NCBI GenBank assembly: GCA_033722675.1
Contig: JAWVYO010000021.1
Location: 1-30,252, forward strand
DNA: 30,252 nucleotides
DNA from: DATHYU01 sp033722675
Lineage (GTDB): Bacteria > Actinomycetota > Acidimicrobiia > Spongiisociales > UBA11373
Reading direction: 5' to 3'
This document shows, in pieces, positions 1 to 7,834 of this stretch (its first letter is position 1; each line of letters starts with the position of its first letter). Below the pieces are notes generated by a model. It saw nothing but the letters and a program-made list of their open reading frames with translations, was not told the DNA's origin and did no database searches. The translations under genes were made by a program, and so were the position numbers.

Positions 1-1
1 C

Positions 2-1012
2 GCCCTCCTCCGGTGCGAGGCGGCGAAGGAAGACGGTCGGCGCCTGTCCGTCGGGCTGGTCGCCAACGCCGCCGACGTGTTCCCCGAGATCCTCCGGCGG
101 GGCGTCGAGGTCGACATCGTCACCGACCAGACCTCGGCCCACGATCCCCTGCACGGCTACGTGCCCTCGGGGTACGACCTCACCGAAGCGGCGGCCCTGC
201 GCGAGAAGGACCGCGACCGCTACGTGGCCGAGGCGCGGGCGTCGATGGCGCGCCACTGCGAGGCGATGGTCGGCTTCCAGGAGGCGGGTGCGGAGGTCTT
301 CGACTACGGGAACAACCTTCGTGGCGAGGCGAAGGCGGGCGGATACGCCGACGCCTTCGCCTACCCGGGCTTCGTGCCCGCCTATCTCCGCCCGCTCTTC
401 TGCGAGGGGAAGGGGCCCTTCCGATGGGTGGCGCTGTCGGGGGACCCCGCCGACATCGCCGCCACCGACCGGGCCATCGCCGACCTGTTCCCCGAGGACC
501 GCGCCCTCCACCGCTGGCTCGAGATGGCCGAGGAGCGCGTGGCCTTCCAGGGCCTCCCGTCACGGATCTGCTGGCTCGGCTACGGCGAGCGGGACCGGGC
601 CGGCCTGGCCTTCAACGAGCTGGTGCGTTCCGGCGAGGTGGCGGCGCCCATCGTCATCGGGCGTGACCACCTCGACAGCGGGTCCGTGGCGTCGCCCTAT
701 CGCGAGACCGAGGCCATGGCCGACGGGTCCGACGCGATCGCCGACTGGCCGATCCTCAACGCGCTGTTGAACACCGCCTCGGGGGCCGCCTGGGTGGCCG
801 TCCACCACGGCGGCGGCGTCGGCATGGGGAAGTCGATCCACGCCGGCGCACAGGTGGTCGCGGACGGCACCGACGACGGCGCGCGGCGCGTCCAGCGGGT
901 GCTCACCAACGACCCCGGAACGGGCGTCATGCGGCACGCAGACGCCGGCTACGGCGAGGCGCTCGACGTGGCTCGCGCCCGCGGCGTCCGACTGCCGATG
1001 CACGAATCGTGA
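2..1012 (+). CDS. hutU: Urocanate hydratase, C-terminal part (5' end outside window)
   Basis: This is the last 336 codons of urocanase, which converts urocanate to 4-imidazolone-5-propionate in cytosolic histidine degradation. The frame is open from base 2 and the start lies upstream of the window. Recognisable family stretches are the NAD-binding half (SVGLVANAADVFPEIL, then DIVTDQTSAHDPLHGYVPSG) and the conserved C-terminal HHGGGVGMGKSIHAGAQV followed by VLTNDPGTGVMRHADAGY. The family is about 550 residues long, so roughly 40% is missing from view. Its TGA overlaps the GTG start of hutI in the tetranucleotide GTGA, so the two are probably translated in tandem and act in consecutive steps. 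No promoter can be seen because the upstream region is absent. Confidence 0.96.
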   Translation, partial: ALLRCEAAKEDGRRLSVGLVANAADVFPEILRRGVEVDIVTDQTSAHDPLHGYVPSGYDLTEAAALREKDRDRYVAEARASMARHCEAMVGFQEAGAEVFDYGNNLRGEAKAGGYADAFAYPGFVPAYLRPLFCEGKGPFRWVALSGDPADIAATDRAIADLFPEDRALHRWLEMAEERVAFQGLPSRICWLGYGERDRAGLAFNELVRSGEVAAPIVIGRDHLDSGSVASPYRETEAMADGSDAIADWPILNALLNTASGAAWVAVHHGGGVGMGKSIHAGAQVVADGTDDGARRVQRVLTNDPGTGVMRHADAGYGEALDVARARGVRLPMHES

Positions 1013-2262
1013 CCGACCTCCTCGTCCGGTCGATCGGCCGGCTCGTGACGAACGCCTCGGGCCGGCCCGGCGACCTCGGGGTGGTCGAGGACGCCGCCGT
1101 GGCGATCCGGGGGGGAAGGGTCGCCTGGGTCGGTCCCGACGCGGGGATCCCCGACGACCAGCGGGACCTGCCCGGCTTCGACGTGGACGGCCGGGCCGTG
1201 CTGCCGGGCTTCGTCGACCCCCACACGCATCTCGTCTTCGGCGGCGACCGAGCCGGCGAGTTCGGGCGCAGGCTGCGGGGCGAGTCCTACGAGGAGATCC
1301 TCGCGTCCGGCGGCGGGATCCATGCCACGGTCGAGGCCACCCGCGCCGCCACCCCCGACGACCTCGTCGAGCAGGCGTCGGCCCGGGCGTGGCGAATGCT
1401 CGAGCACGGCACCACGACGGTCGAGATCAAGTCCGGTTACGGCCTCACCGCCGCCCACGAGACGCGGATGCTGGTCGCGGCCGTCGCCGTCGGTGAGCGG
1501 ACGCCGGTCGACGTCGTCCCGACGTTCCTCGGCGCCCACGTGGTCGACCGCGGCGTGGAGCGGGAGGACTACGTCCGACGGGTCGTCGACGAGATGCTTC
1601 CGGCGGCTTCGATGCTCGCCATCTCCTGCGACGTCTTCTGCGACCGCGGGGCGTTCGGCGTCGACGAGACCCGCTCGATCCTACGTGCCGCCAGGGAGCT
1701 CGGGCTCGGGACGAAACTCCACGCCGAGCAGCTGTCCCATACCGGGGCGGCCCTGCTCGCCGCCGAGGTCGGGGCGCTCTCGGCCGACCACCTCGACCAC
1801 GCGACCGCCGAGGACGCCCGGGCGCTGGCGGGGGCGGGGGTGGTCGCCGTGCTCCTCCCGGCGGTGTCGATGTCGATGCGCATCGCCGCTCCGCCCGCCC
1901 GGATGTTCTGGGACGCGGGCGCCGTCGTGGCCCTGGCGACGGACTGCAACCCGGGGACGGCCTACGTCGAGAGCATGCCGCTCGTCGTCGCACTCGCCTG
2001 TCTCGAGGCGGGGCTGACCCCCGAGGAGGCGGTGTGGGCGGCGACGGCCGGCGGCGCTGCCGCCCTGGGGCTGACCGACCGCGGTCGGGTCGTCGAGGGC
2101 GCCGTGGGGGACCTCGCCGTGCTCGATGCCGACGACCACGTGCACCTCGCCTACCGGCCCGGTGGGGTCCGTATGGCTGCCGTCGTCAAGGAGGGCGCCG
2201 TGGTCGTCCGCGACGGCCGGGCCACCCGGACCGCGGCGTCCGGTGGCGGCCTGCTCGGCTAG
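1009..2262 (+). CDS. hutI: Imidazolonepropionase
   Basis: HutI hydrolyses 4-imidazolone-5-propionate to N-formimino-L-glutamate, the step after urocanase. The 417-residue product is a full-length amidohydrolase. It has an N-terminal beta segment, the metal-binding PGFVDPHTHLVFGG (His72 and His74), the family motif FGRRLRGESYEEILASGGGI near residues 85-104, the KLHAEQLSH segment with a further metal ligand, and the late Asp in LATDCNPGTAY. The GTG start is chosen because it overlaps the hutU stop (GTGA) and lines up with the family N-terminus; there is no separate Shine-Dalgarno site, which suits translational coupling. Its TAG shares the bases CTAG with the stop of the convergent small gene. 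No hutH or formimidoylglutamase gene follows, so the rest of the pathway must lie elsewhere or upstream. Confidence 0.97.
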   Translation: MTDLLVRSIGRLVTNASGRPGDLGVVEDAAVAIRGGRVAWVGPDAGIPDDQRDLPGFDVDGRAVLPGFVDPHTHLVFGGDRAGEFGRRLRGESYEEILASGGGIHATVEATRAATPDDLVEQASARAWRMLEHGTTTVEIKSGYGLTAAHETRMLVAAVAVGERTPVDVVPTFLGAHVVDRGVEREDYVRRVVDEMLPAASMLAISCDVFCDRGAFGVDETRSILRAARELGLGTKLHAEQLSHTGAALLAAEVGALSADHLDHATAEDARALAGAGVVAVLLPAVSMSMRIAAPPARMFWDAGAVVALATDCNPGTAYVESMPLVVALACLEAGLTPEEAVWAATAGGAAALGLTDRGRVVEGAVGDLAVLDADDHVHLAYRPGGVRMAAVVKEGAVVVRDGRATRTAASGGGLLG

Positions 2263-2486
2263 GCCGCGGCGCGGAGCTCGGCGAGCTCGGCGGCCGTGGG
2301 CGGACGGTTCGCGTCGAGCCACCGGCCGAGCGTCTCGCGGCAGGAGACCTCGCCGTCGGTCACCCGGATCAGCGCCATGCAGACGGCGGCGATCTCGAGA
2401 TCGGTGAGCTCCCCATCGGCCCAGGCTCTGGTGATGAGGGGGGCGACCGGGGCGAGCCGGTCGTCGAGCGTCGGTGTGTCGGCCAT
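2259..2486 (-). CDS. Small acidic helical protein, possibly TerB-like
   Basis: This 75-residue product has no function I can name with confidence. It has a short flexible N-terminus and a predicted helical core containing ITRAWADGELTDLEIAAVC. The ADGE-x2-DLE pattern resembles TerB-like helical domains, where acidic residues bind metal; the match is only suggestive. It ends in LRAAA. The start is well supported: the ATG is preceded by AGGAGGT with a seven-base spacer. The gene converges on hutI and their stop codons share CTAG. It diverges from the beta-propeller gene, with a 17-bp palindrome about 17 bases upstream of its start that could be an operator. It could also be a stand-alone version of a helical domain found in larger enzymes. 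Confidence 0.7.
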   Translation of the reverse strand: MADTPTLDDRLAPVAPLITRAWADGELTDLEIAAVCMALIRVTDGEVSCRETLGRWLDANRPPTAAELAELRAAA

Positions 2487-2502
2487 GTGGTGTACCTCCT
2501 GT

Positions 2503-2519
2503 GCTCCGTACAACGGAGC
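2503..2519. promoter_or_regulatory. 17-bp palindrome in a divergent intergenic region
   Basis: The sequence GCTCCGT-ACA-ACGGAGC is a perfect 7-bp inverted repeat around three bases. It lies upstream of the minus-strand small gene and about 80 bases before the plus-strand propeller gene. Size and position suit a dimeric repressor operator, though no regulator gene is adjacent. It could instead form a small hairpin in the leader of the minus-strand mRNA. Confidence 0.4.
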
Positions 2520-2584
2520 GCGTGGTCCGATCCCGCCCCGACTGTCGGGCTGCCGACGATGGCTCGGGCGGGAAGGTCGCTGGC

Positions 2585-2590
2585 TACGGT
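2585..2590 (+). promoter_or_regulatory. -10 box TACGGT of the beta-propeller gene
   Basis: TACGGT fits the actinobacterial TANNNT pattern and ends seven bases before the ATG at 2598. The transcript would then begin at or next to the start codon. No convincing -35 box is visible. The same arrangement recurs at many genes in the window. Confidence 0.5.
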
Positions 2591-2597
2591 GGATTCG

Positions 2598-3524
2598 ATG
2601 CTGTTCGTGGGCACGGATGCCGGTCTCGTCGCGGTCGACGACGGCCCGATCTTCGAGGGGCGCCGGGTCGACTCCCTGGCCCCTGCCGCCGACGGGATAT
2701 GGGCGGTGGTGGACGGGACCGACGTCGTCCGGATCCCCTCCGGCGACGCAGCGGCCGTCGCCACCCGCGCCGCGAGCGCCGAGATCGCCTCCGTCGTGGC
2801 CCTCGCCGGCGGCGCGCTCGCCGGCACCGAGGGCGCCCACCTGCTCGGCGTCCCGGGCGACGCCGGGATGTACACCGCTCCGCTGGAGGAGCACGAGCAT
2901 GTGGCACCGGTGTGCGACACCTTCGACGCGGCTCCCGGGCGAGCGGACTGGTTCACCCCGTGGGGCGGCCCCCCGGCCACCCGGTCGCTGGCGGTCGACG
3001 CGGACGGAACCGTCTACGCCAACGTCCACGTGGGTGGTGTCCTGGCATATCGGCCCGGCGCGTCGGATTGGGAGCAGACGATGGACGTCGAAGCCGACGC
3101 CCACGAGGTGGCCGCACACCCGAGGCGCGCCGGCGTGGTCGCCGCCGCCACCGCCCGTGGGCTCGCCCTGAGCCCGGACGGGGCGCGCAGCTGGACGTTC
3201 CGGACCGACGGCCTCCACGCCACCTACTGCCGGGCCGTCGCGTTCGACGGTGACCTCCTCGTCGTCTCTGCGTCCGACGGTCCCCGCGGCGGCAGGTCGG
3301 CGGTGTACCGGATGGACCTCGCCGCGGGGGACCTCGAGCGGGTCACCGCCGGGCTCCCGGCGTGGTTCACCGCGAACGTCGACACCGGGTGCCTCGCCGT
3401 GGACGGGGACGTCGTGGTGATCGGTGACGCATCCGGCACCGTGTACCGCTCCGAAGACCGCGGTGAGCACTTCGACGTCGAGGCGTCGGGGTTCGGTGCC
3501 GTGCGCGCCGTCGCCGTCGCCTGA
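2598..3524 (+). CDS. Beta-propeller protein with Asp-box (BNR) repeats
   Basis: The 308-residue product is built from repeated strands typical of sialidase-type or WD40-like propellers. Blades contain Asp-box-like turns such as SPDGARSWTF and YRSEDRGEHF, and segments such as SLAVDADGTVYANVHVGGVLAY. No signal peptide or transmembrane helix is seen, so it is probably cytosolic. The catalytic residues of sialidases cannot be identified, so no enzyme activity is claimed; ligand or protein binding is more likely. The ATG at 2598 is preferred over an in-frame ATG at 2559 because a TACGGT -10 box lies seven bases before it, which would leave the longer version outside the transcript. The dehydratase gene begins 10 bases downstream and is probably cotranscribed. 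Confidence 0.85.
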   Translation: MLFVGTDAGLVAVDDGPIFEGRRVDSLAPAADGIWAVVDGTDVVRIPSGDAAAVATRAASAEIASVVALAGGALAGTEGAHLLGVPGDAGMYTAPLEEHEHVAPVCDTFDAAPGRADWFTPWGGPPATRSLAVDADGTVYANVHVGGVLAYRPGASDWEQTMDVEADAHEVAAHPRRAGVVAAATARGLALSPDGARSWTFRTDGLHATYCRAVAFDGDLLVVSASDGPRGGRSAVYRMDLAAGDLERVTAGLPAWFTANVDTGCLAVDGDVVVIGDASGTVYRSEDRGEHFDVEASGFGAVRAVAVA

Positions 3525-3534
3525 GGAGCGCCTC

Positions 3535-4455
3535 GTGCCCGAGATCACCCGCCACGACATCGAGATCGCCTCCGAGCGGATCGCTCCCCACGTGCGGCGC
3601 ACCCCGGTCGTCGAGGTGGAGCCGGGCCTGGGCGGCATGCCGGGCTGTCGCCTCACGTTGAAGCTCGACTTCCTCCAACCCACGGGCTCCTTCAAGGTCC
3701 GGGGTGCGTTCAACCATCTCCTCGGCACCGCCGTCCCGGCCGACGGTGTGGTGGCGTCGTCGGGCGGGAACTTCGGTCTCGCGGTGGCCCATGCGGCGCG
3801 CGAGCTCGGGGTCCCGGCGACGGTCTTCGTCCCGTCGACCTCACCGGTGGCCAAGATCGATCGGCTGCGCGACCTGGGCGCCGCCGTCCGGGTCGTCGAG
3901 GGGTACTACGCCGATGCCCACGCGGCGTCGGTCGAGTGGCGGGCCTCGCGCGACGTGCTCGTGTGCCACCCGTACGACCAGCCCCGCGTGGTCGCCGGAC
4001 AGGGCACCTGCGGGCGCGAGATCCTGGCCCAGGTCCCCGATGCCGACGCCGTCCTGGTCGCAGTCGGCGGCGGCGGTCTCATCGGCGGGATCGCGTCGTG
4101 GATCCGCGAGGACGCCCGCGTCGTCGGCGTGGAGACCGCCGGGACGCCGGCGCTCCACGCCGCGAGGCGGGCGGGCGGGCCGGTCGACGTGGACGTCGGC
4201 GGCGTGGCCGCGTCGTCGCTGGGTGCCCCGAGGATCGGTGCGCATGCGTGGAGCGCGAACCGGTGGATCGACGATGCGGTCCTCGTCGCCGACGAGGCCA
4301 TCGACGAAGCCCGACGTTGGTTGTGGGAGGCGGCTCGCCTGGTGGCCGAGCCCGGTGCGCTCACCCCGCTCGCCGCCCTGCTGACCGGCGCATGGACGCC
4401 ACCGCCGGACGCCCGGGTGGTGGCGCTCGTCTGCGGGGCCAACGTCGGCCCCTGA
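3535..4455 (+). CDS. PLP-dependent threonine/serine dehydratase
   Basis: This fold-type II PLP enzyme of 306 residues most likely deaminates L-threonine or L-serine to the 2-oxo acid and ammonia. Family motifs are clear: the PLP lysine in LQPTGSFKVRGAF (Lys54), the substrate loop ASSGGNFGLA (residues 74-83), the glycine-rich phosphate loop AVGGGGLIGGIASW, and the C-terminal VALVCGANVG, which contacts the pyridine nitrogen. There is no C-terminal ACT domain, so it is not the long, isoleucine-regulated IlvA. The GTG start follows GAGGAG by six bases. The position ten bases after the propeller gene suggests one transcript, and a strong hairpin follows the stop. Close relatives include serine racemase and ectoine-type dehydratases, so substrate is uncertain. 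Confidence 0.9.
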   Translation: MPEITRHDIEIASERIAPHVRRTPVVEVEPGLGGMPGCRLTLKLDFLQPTGSFKVRGAFNHLLGTAVPADGVVASSGGNFGLAVAHAARELGVPATVFVPSTSPVAKIDRLRDLGAAVRVVEGYYADAHAASVEWRASRDVLVCHPYDQPRVVAGQGTCGREILAQVPDADAVLVAVGGGGLIGGIASWIREDARVVGVETAGTPALHAARRAGGPVDVDVGGVAASSLGAPRIGAHAWSANRWIDDAVLVADEAIDEARRWLWEAARLVAEPGALTPLAALLTGAWTPPPDARVVALVCGANVGP

Positions 4456-4466
4456 GACGCGAGCGA

Positions 4467-4490
4467 GCCGGGCCCCACGCGGGGCCCGGC
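4467..4490. terminator. GC-rich hairpin between convergent genes
   Basis: A perfect 10-bp stem (GCCGGGCCCC pairing with GGGGCCCGGC) encloses an ACGC loop. It lies 11 bases after the dehydratase stop and 22 bases before the end of the minus-strand coiled-coil gene. There is no U-tract on either side, as is common for actinobacterial terminators. It can serve both strands. Confidence 0.7.
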
Positions 4491-4512
4491 CGTGTTCATC
4501 GGTGGGACGTCC

Positions 4513-4689
4513 TCAGACGGAGGTCCGGTCCATCGCCTGCACCTTCTGCCGCATGGCGGTCACCATGTCCTGCAGTCGGCCGATCGCCTTCCGCAGGTCC
4601 TTGATCTCGTCCTGCTGGCGCTCGATCTTGTCGTTCAGCTGTTGCACGCGGCGGCGAACCTTGCCGATCGGCTGCGTCTTGGGCGACAC
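4513..4689 (-). CDS. Short coiled-coil protein of unknown function
   Basis: The 58-residue product is highly charged and almost entirely helical, with a heptad-like pattern through VRRRVQQLNDKIERQQDEI and onward to the C-terminus. I do not recognise a named family. It could be a small scaffold or a leucine-zipper-type dimer; the basic N-terminal half would also allow nucleic-acid contact. A longer reading frame begins at a GTG at 4716. The GTG at 4689 is preferred because AGGAGGT ends three bases before it and a -10-like TATGAA lies only two bases before the upstream GTG, too close for a leaderless start. The gene stands alone, convergent with the dehydratase and divergent from the CHAD gene. 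Confidence 0.65.
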   Translation of the reverse strand: MSPKTQPIGKVRRRVQQLNDKIERQQDEIKDLRKAIGRLQDMVTAMRQKVQAMDRTSV

Positions 4690-4718
4690 ACGACCTCCTG
4701 TCGACTCGTCGAACACGG

Positions 4719-4724
4719 TTCATA
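4719..4724 (-). promoter_or_regulatory. -10-like TATGAA of the coiled-coil gene
   Basis: Read on the minus strand, TATGAA stands out as A/T-rich in a GC-rich region. A transcript starting about seven bases downstream would have a leader of some 20 bases carrying the AGGAGGT site before the GTG at 4689. No clear -35 box was found. Confidence 0.35.
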
Positions 4725-4852
4725 CCCGTCCGACGCGGCGCTAAACCTCGACATCCTCACATCACCGATCGCCGGGTCGACCCGGACACCCGGTGGCCGG
4801 TCCGGTCGATCGCTCCGGTCGCGCCCGGGCGACGGTCGGGGGCCGCCGGGCG

Positions 4853-4858
4853 TACGCT
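4853..4858 (+). promoter_or_regulatory. -10 box TACGCT of the CHAD gene
   Basis: TACGCT ends six bases before the ATG at 4865, which predicts a leaderless mRNA. There is no Shine-Dalgarno sequence at this start, in agreement. Confidence 0.55.
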
Positions 4859-4864
4859 GGCGCG

Positions 4865-5851
4865 ATGACCACCGACGTCGGACGTCCCAGCCTCCACGCG
4901 GTGGCCCACGAAGGTGCGCCCGCCGAGGCGTCGCTGCGGCCCGGCGAGCCGCTGGGGCGGGGCCTCCGTCGACTCGCGGTCACCCACCTCGACCACGCGA
5001 TCCGATCGCTCGTCGCGCCGTCCGACCGTGACCTCGGGGTGCACGAGGCCCGCAAGTCGCTCAAGCGGGTGCGCGCGCTGCTCCGGCTCGTCCGGGACCG
5101 CGTGGGTCGCTGGACCTATCGGCAGGAGAACGTCGTCCTGCGCGATGCCGCCCGTGCCGTCGCGCCCGTGCGGGACGGTGCCGTGCTCGTGGTCACCCTC
5201 GATCGGCTCATCGACCGCTACGGCGGCGTGATCGCCCGTGGCGTCTGGGACGACGAGCGCGCGGAGCTCGAAGCCCGGCGCCGCGCCGCCGTCGACGCCG
5301 TGTTCGGCGACGAGCGGCGCATCGGCCACGTCGTCGGCTCGCTGCGTCTCGCCCGGAACCGACTGTCGGGCTGGCCCGTCGACGGTGATCCCGACGCCCC
5401 GTTGACGGTGCCGGACGACATGTCGGTGATCGCACCGGGGATCGCCCGCGTCTACCGGCGTGGCCGCGAAGCGATGTTCTCGGCGGCGGAACGGCGAGAG
5501 GAAGCGCGGCTCCACCTCTGGCGCAAGCGCGTCAAGTACCTCCGACACCAGTACGAGGCGCTCGAACCGATCTGGCCGGCGATGCTCGGGGCGATGGCGT
5601 CGGAGGCCGGGCGCCTCGGCGACCTGCTCGGGGACGAGCACGACCTCGCGGTGCTCACCGGATTCGCCGGCGAGGAGCGCACCCCGGCGAGACGGCTGCT
5701 CGAAGCCGTGGCGACACGGGAGCGCCGGGATCTCCAGGATGCGGCGCTCGCCATCGGCACCCGCCTCTACGTCGAGCCCGCCGACGCCCACATCGAGCGC
5801 CTCGCCGCCTACTGGGCGTCGCGGCGGGACGCCCCGGCTTCCGGGGAGTGA
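4865..5851 (+). CDS. CHAD domain protein
   Basis: CHAD (conserved histidine alpha-helical domain) proteins bind inorganic polyphosphate through basic helices. This 328-residue protein has the two expected halves. The first contains VHEARKSLKRVRALLRLVR (residues 59-77, with His60, Arg63, Lys64 and Lys67). The second contains HLWRKRVKYLRHQYEALEPI, followed by the LGDLLGDEHDLAVL segment. No CYTH triphosphatase domain is fused to it and none lies next to it, so it is a stand-alone CHAD protein. The ATG at 4865 is chosen for its leaderless TACGCT box; an in-frame GTG at 4793 would add 24 residues of poor composition. The stop overlaps a GTG that could start the next gene. Confidence 0.88.
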   Translation: MTTDVGRPSLHAVAHEGAPAEASLRPGEPLGRGLRRLAVTHLDHAIRSLVAPSDRDLGVHEARKSLKRVRALLRLVRDRVGRWTYRQENVVLRDAARAVAPVRDGAVLVVTLDRLIDRYGGVIARGVWDDERAELEARRRAAVDAVFGDERRIGHVVGSLRLARNRLSGWPVDGDPDAPLTVPDDMSVIAPGIARVYRRGREAMFSAAERREEARLHLWRKRVKYLRHQYEALEPIWPAMLGAMASEAGRLGDLLGDEHDLAVLTGFAGEERTPARRLLEAVATRERRDLQDAALAIGTRLYVEPADAHIERLAAYWASRRDAPASGE

Positions 5852-5855
5852 GCGG

Positions 5856-5861
5856 TACGCT
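5856..5861 (+). promoter_or_regulatory. -10 box TACGCT of the metallopeptidase gene
   Basis: TACGCT lies just after the CHAD stop codon and seven bases before the ATG at 5869. This argues for the ATG, which begins the signal peptide, over the overlapping GTG at 5848. Confidence 0.5.
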
Positions 5862-5868
5862 CGCCGCG

Positions 5869-7176
5869 ATGCACCGCCTTCGCCTCGTCGCCGTCGTCCT
5901 CCTCCTCGCCCTCGCAGGGGCGGCGTGTGGGGACGACGGCAGCGACACGACCACGACCACCGAATCGGCCACCACCACCACGGCCGCTCCGGCCGGAGCG
6001 ATCGAGGACGAGGTGGCCACCCTCGTGGCCGCCGCCGAGCGGGTGCGCGGCCTCGAGTTCCTCGATGAGCCCACACTCACCTTCCTGACGCCGGAGGAAC
6101 TGGCCGAGCGGATCCGCACCGACCTGTCCGAGGACATCGACCCCGACGACATCGCCGACGAGGAGGCGCTCCTCGAACTGCTCGGCCTCATCGGCCCCGA
6201 CCTCGACCTGCTCGAGGCGTACACGAGCCTCTACGCCGAGCAGGTCGCCGCCTTCTACGACCCCGATACCCGGGAGATGGTCGTGGGCAGTGCCGAGGAG
6301 GCGACGCCCCTGACCCGCTCGATCGTCGTGCACGAACTGATCCACGCCCTCGTGGATCAGCACTACGGATTCGGCGCCGAGCTGGATCGACTCGTCGACG
6401 AGGAGCGATTCCACGAGGCGACCGCGTTGCAGGCGCTCGTCGAGGGCGACGCCACCTACTTCCAGATCGTGTACCTCCAGTCGCTCCCGTCCGAGGATCA
6501 GCTGTCCGCGGCGCGGGAGTCGCTGCTGGCCGACACGTCGGTCCTCGACTCGCTGCCGCCCTTCATGGGGCGCGATCTCGCGTTCCCCTACGACAGCGGC
6601 TTCCGGTTCGTGGAGCGGGTCGTCGCCGATCTCGGGCTCGAAGGCGTCGACCAGGCCTATCGCCGCCCGCCGACGACCACCGAGCAGATCATCGACCCCG
6701 ATCGCTGGTTCACCCTCGAGCCCGGCATCGACGTGGAGCTCGACGTCCCGCTGCCGGGATGGGACGTGGCGCTCGAGGGCACCCTCGGCCAGTGGAACCT
6801 CGGCAACTACCTGCTGGCGGAGGCCGGCGAAGGGGTGTCGACGATCGCCACCGACGGCTGGGGAGGGGACGCCTTCGAGGTCCTCCGGTCGGGCGACGGG
6901 ACCACCCTCGTCTATCGCTACGTCGGTGACACCCCCCGGGACGCCGCCGAGGTGTTCGACGGGCTCGTGGCCTCCCTCGGAACCCTGCTCGGTGACCCGG
7001 CCCCGGCGACGACGGGGCCCGGCGAGGACGACGATCCCGCGCTCGTGCCGTCCACCGCCGTCTTCGACGGCCGGATCGACGCGACCGTGGAGCGCCTCGG
7101 AGCGGACCTCGTGCTCGTCGTCTCCACGGACGTCGACGTGGTGCAGCAGCTGGCCGAGGCGCTCTCGTTCGACTGA
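5869..7176 (+). CDS. Putative lipoprotein zinc metallopeptidase
   Basis: The 435-residue product begins with a signal peptide (MHRLRLVAVVLLLALAGAAC). Cys20 could be lipidated, although the residue at -3 is Gly, unusual for a lipobox. A Thr-rich linker follows (residues 27-40), as in other surface lipoproteins. The zincin motif is HELIHALVDQHY, with His155, Glu156 and His159. A likely third ligand is Glu192 in the helix ALVEGDATYFQ, a gluzincin-like spacing. The C-terminal part is a mixed alpha/beta domain with no family I can name. It is likely anchored outside the cell membrane and cleaves peptides; substrates cannot be inferred. An alternative GTG start at 5848 overlaps the CHAD stop but would put seven residues before the signal peptide. 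Confidence 0.82.
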   Translation: MHRLRLVAVVLLLALAGAACGDDGSDTTTTTESATTTTAAPAGAIEDEVATLVAAAERVRGLEFLDEPTLTFLTPEELAERIRTDLSEDIDPDDIADEEALLELLGLIGPDLDLLEAYTSLYAEQVAAFYDPDTREMVVGSAEEATPLTRSIVVHELIHALVDQHYGFGAELDRLVDEERFHEATALQALVEGDATYFQIVYLQSLPSEDQLSAARESLLADTSVLDSLPPFMGRDLAFPYDSGFRFVERVVADLGLEGVDQAYRRPPTTTEQIIDPDRWFTLEPGIDVELDVPLPGWDVALEGTLGQWNLGNYLLAEAGEGVSTIATDGWGGDAFEVLRSGDGTTLVYRYVGDTPRDAAEVFDGLVASLGTLLGDPAPATTGPGEDDDPALVPSTAVFDGRIDATVERLGADLVLVVSTDVDVVQQLAEALSFD

Positions 7177-7203
7177 GCGACTTCAGGTCCGGTCGCGACG
7201 TGC

Positions 7204-7209
7204 CACAAT
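7204..7209 (+). promoter_or_regulatory. Possible -10 box CACAAT of the membrane protein gene
   Basis: CACAAT lies 32 bases before the ATG at 7242, leaving a leader of about 25 bases that carries GGGAG. A weak TTCAGG sits 16 bases upstream of it. This is a conventional arrangement with a leader, unlike the neighbours. Confidence 0.35.
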
Positions 7210-7241
7210 GGGGTGCCGACCACACACAACGGGAGAGTGGG

Positions 7242-7685
7242 ATGGACTTCAGCAAGCTATCGAACGGCGCGAAGATCGCCGGCGGCGCAGCCGTCGTGTT
7301 GATCATCAACATCTTCCTGCCCTGGTACTCGATTTCTCTTGGGCCGGTGGGCAGCGCGTCGATCAACGCCTTCGACGCCGGTTTCCTCGCCTGGGGCGGC
7401 ACACTCGTGGCCGTCGCGGGCGCGGTGATCCTCGTCCTCAAGTCGATGGGCACCCAGGACGTCAAGGCCGGCAACTTCGCGGCCGAGCAGCTCGCCGTCA
7501 TCCTCGGAGCGGTGGGAACGGTGCTGATCCTGCTGCGCCTCATCACCGAGACGAACTTCCTCAGCTTCGGCGTGTTCCTCGGCCTCGTGGCCGCGGCCGC
7601 CGTGACCTACGGATCGTTCATGGCGATGCGGGAGGCGGGCCTCGACCTGAGCGCCGACGACTTCACGGGCGGCGGCGGCGACTGA
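7242..7685 (+). CDS. Small four-helix membrane protein
   Basis: The 147-residue product has four predicted membrane segments, near residues 11-30, 44-66, 80-100 and 105-125, and a short acidic tail ending in GGGGD. The first helix leads into FLPWYSISLG, and an FLPWY-type motif after helix 1 is common in small actinobacterial membrane proteins of unknown role. I do not assign a function. The ATG at 7242 is preferred over an upstream in-frame ATG at 7200-7208 because a GGGAG site lies six bases before it and helix 1 then starts at the usual distance. It follows the metallopeptidase gene by 65 bases and is closed by a strong hairpin, so it may form its own short transcript. Confidence 0.8.
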   Translation: MDFSKLSNGAKIAGGAAVVLIINIFLPWYSISLGPVGSASINAFDAGFLAWGGTLVAVAGAVILVLKSMGTQDVKAGNFAAEQLAVILGAVGTVLILLRLITETNFLSFGVFLGLVAAAAVTYGSFMAMREAGLDLSADDFTGGGGD

Positions 7686-7699
7686 TCGCCATCGACCCA

Positions 7700-7739
7700 G
7701 CGAACGAGGGAGGGCGGCCGATCGGCCGCCCTCGTTCGC
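7700..7739. terminator. Long bulged hairpin terminator
   Basis: The outer arms GCGAACGA and TCGTTCGC pair perfectly, as do the inner arms GGGCGGCC and GGCCGCCC around a GATC loop. A four-base GGGA bulge sits on the 5' side only. It starts 14 bases after the stop of the membrane protein gene and lies downstream of the minus-strand bL37 gene, so it can end transcripts from both sides. Confidence 0.8.
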
Positions 7740-7834
7740 GTGCGGGGGGATTCCCCACCGCCCGGCGCATCCCTAGCGTGTCGGGGCGCGCGAAGACGCC
7801 GACCTGCGGGGATCACGGAACGAACGAAGCGGTC

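Noticed and set aside
7764..7834. A TAGCGT box on the plus strand followed by a GTG, as if a gene or small RNA began here
   Set aside because: The frame that follows is the antisense of bL37 and has no Shine-Dalgarno site or conserved sequence; nothing else supports a transcript.
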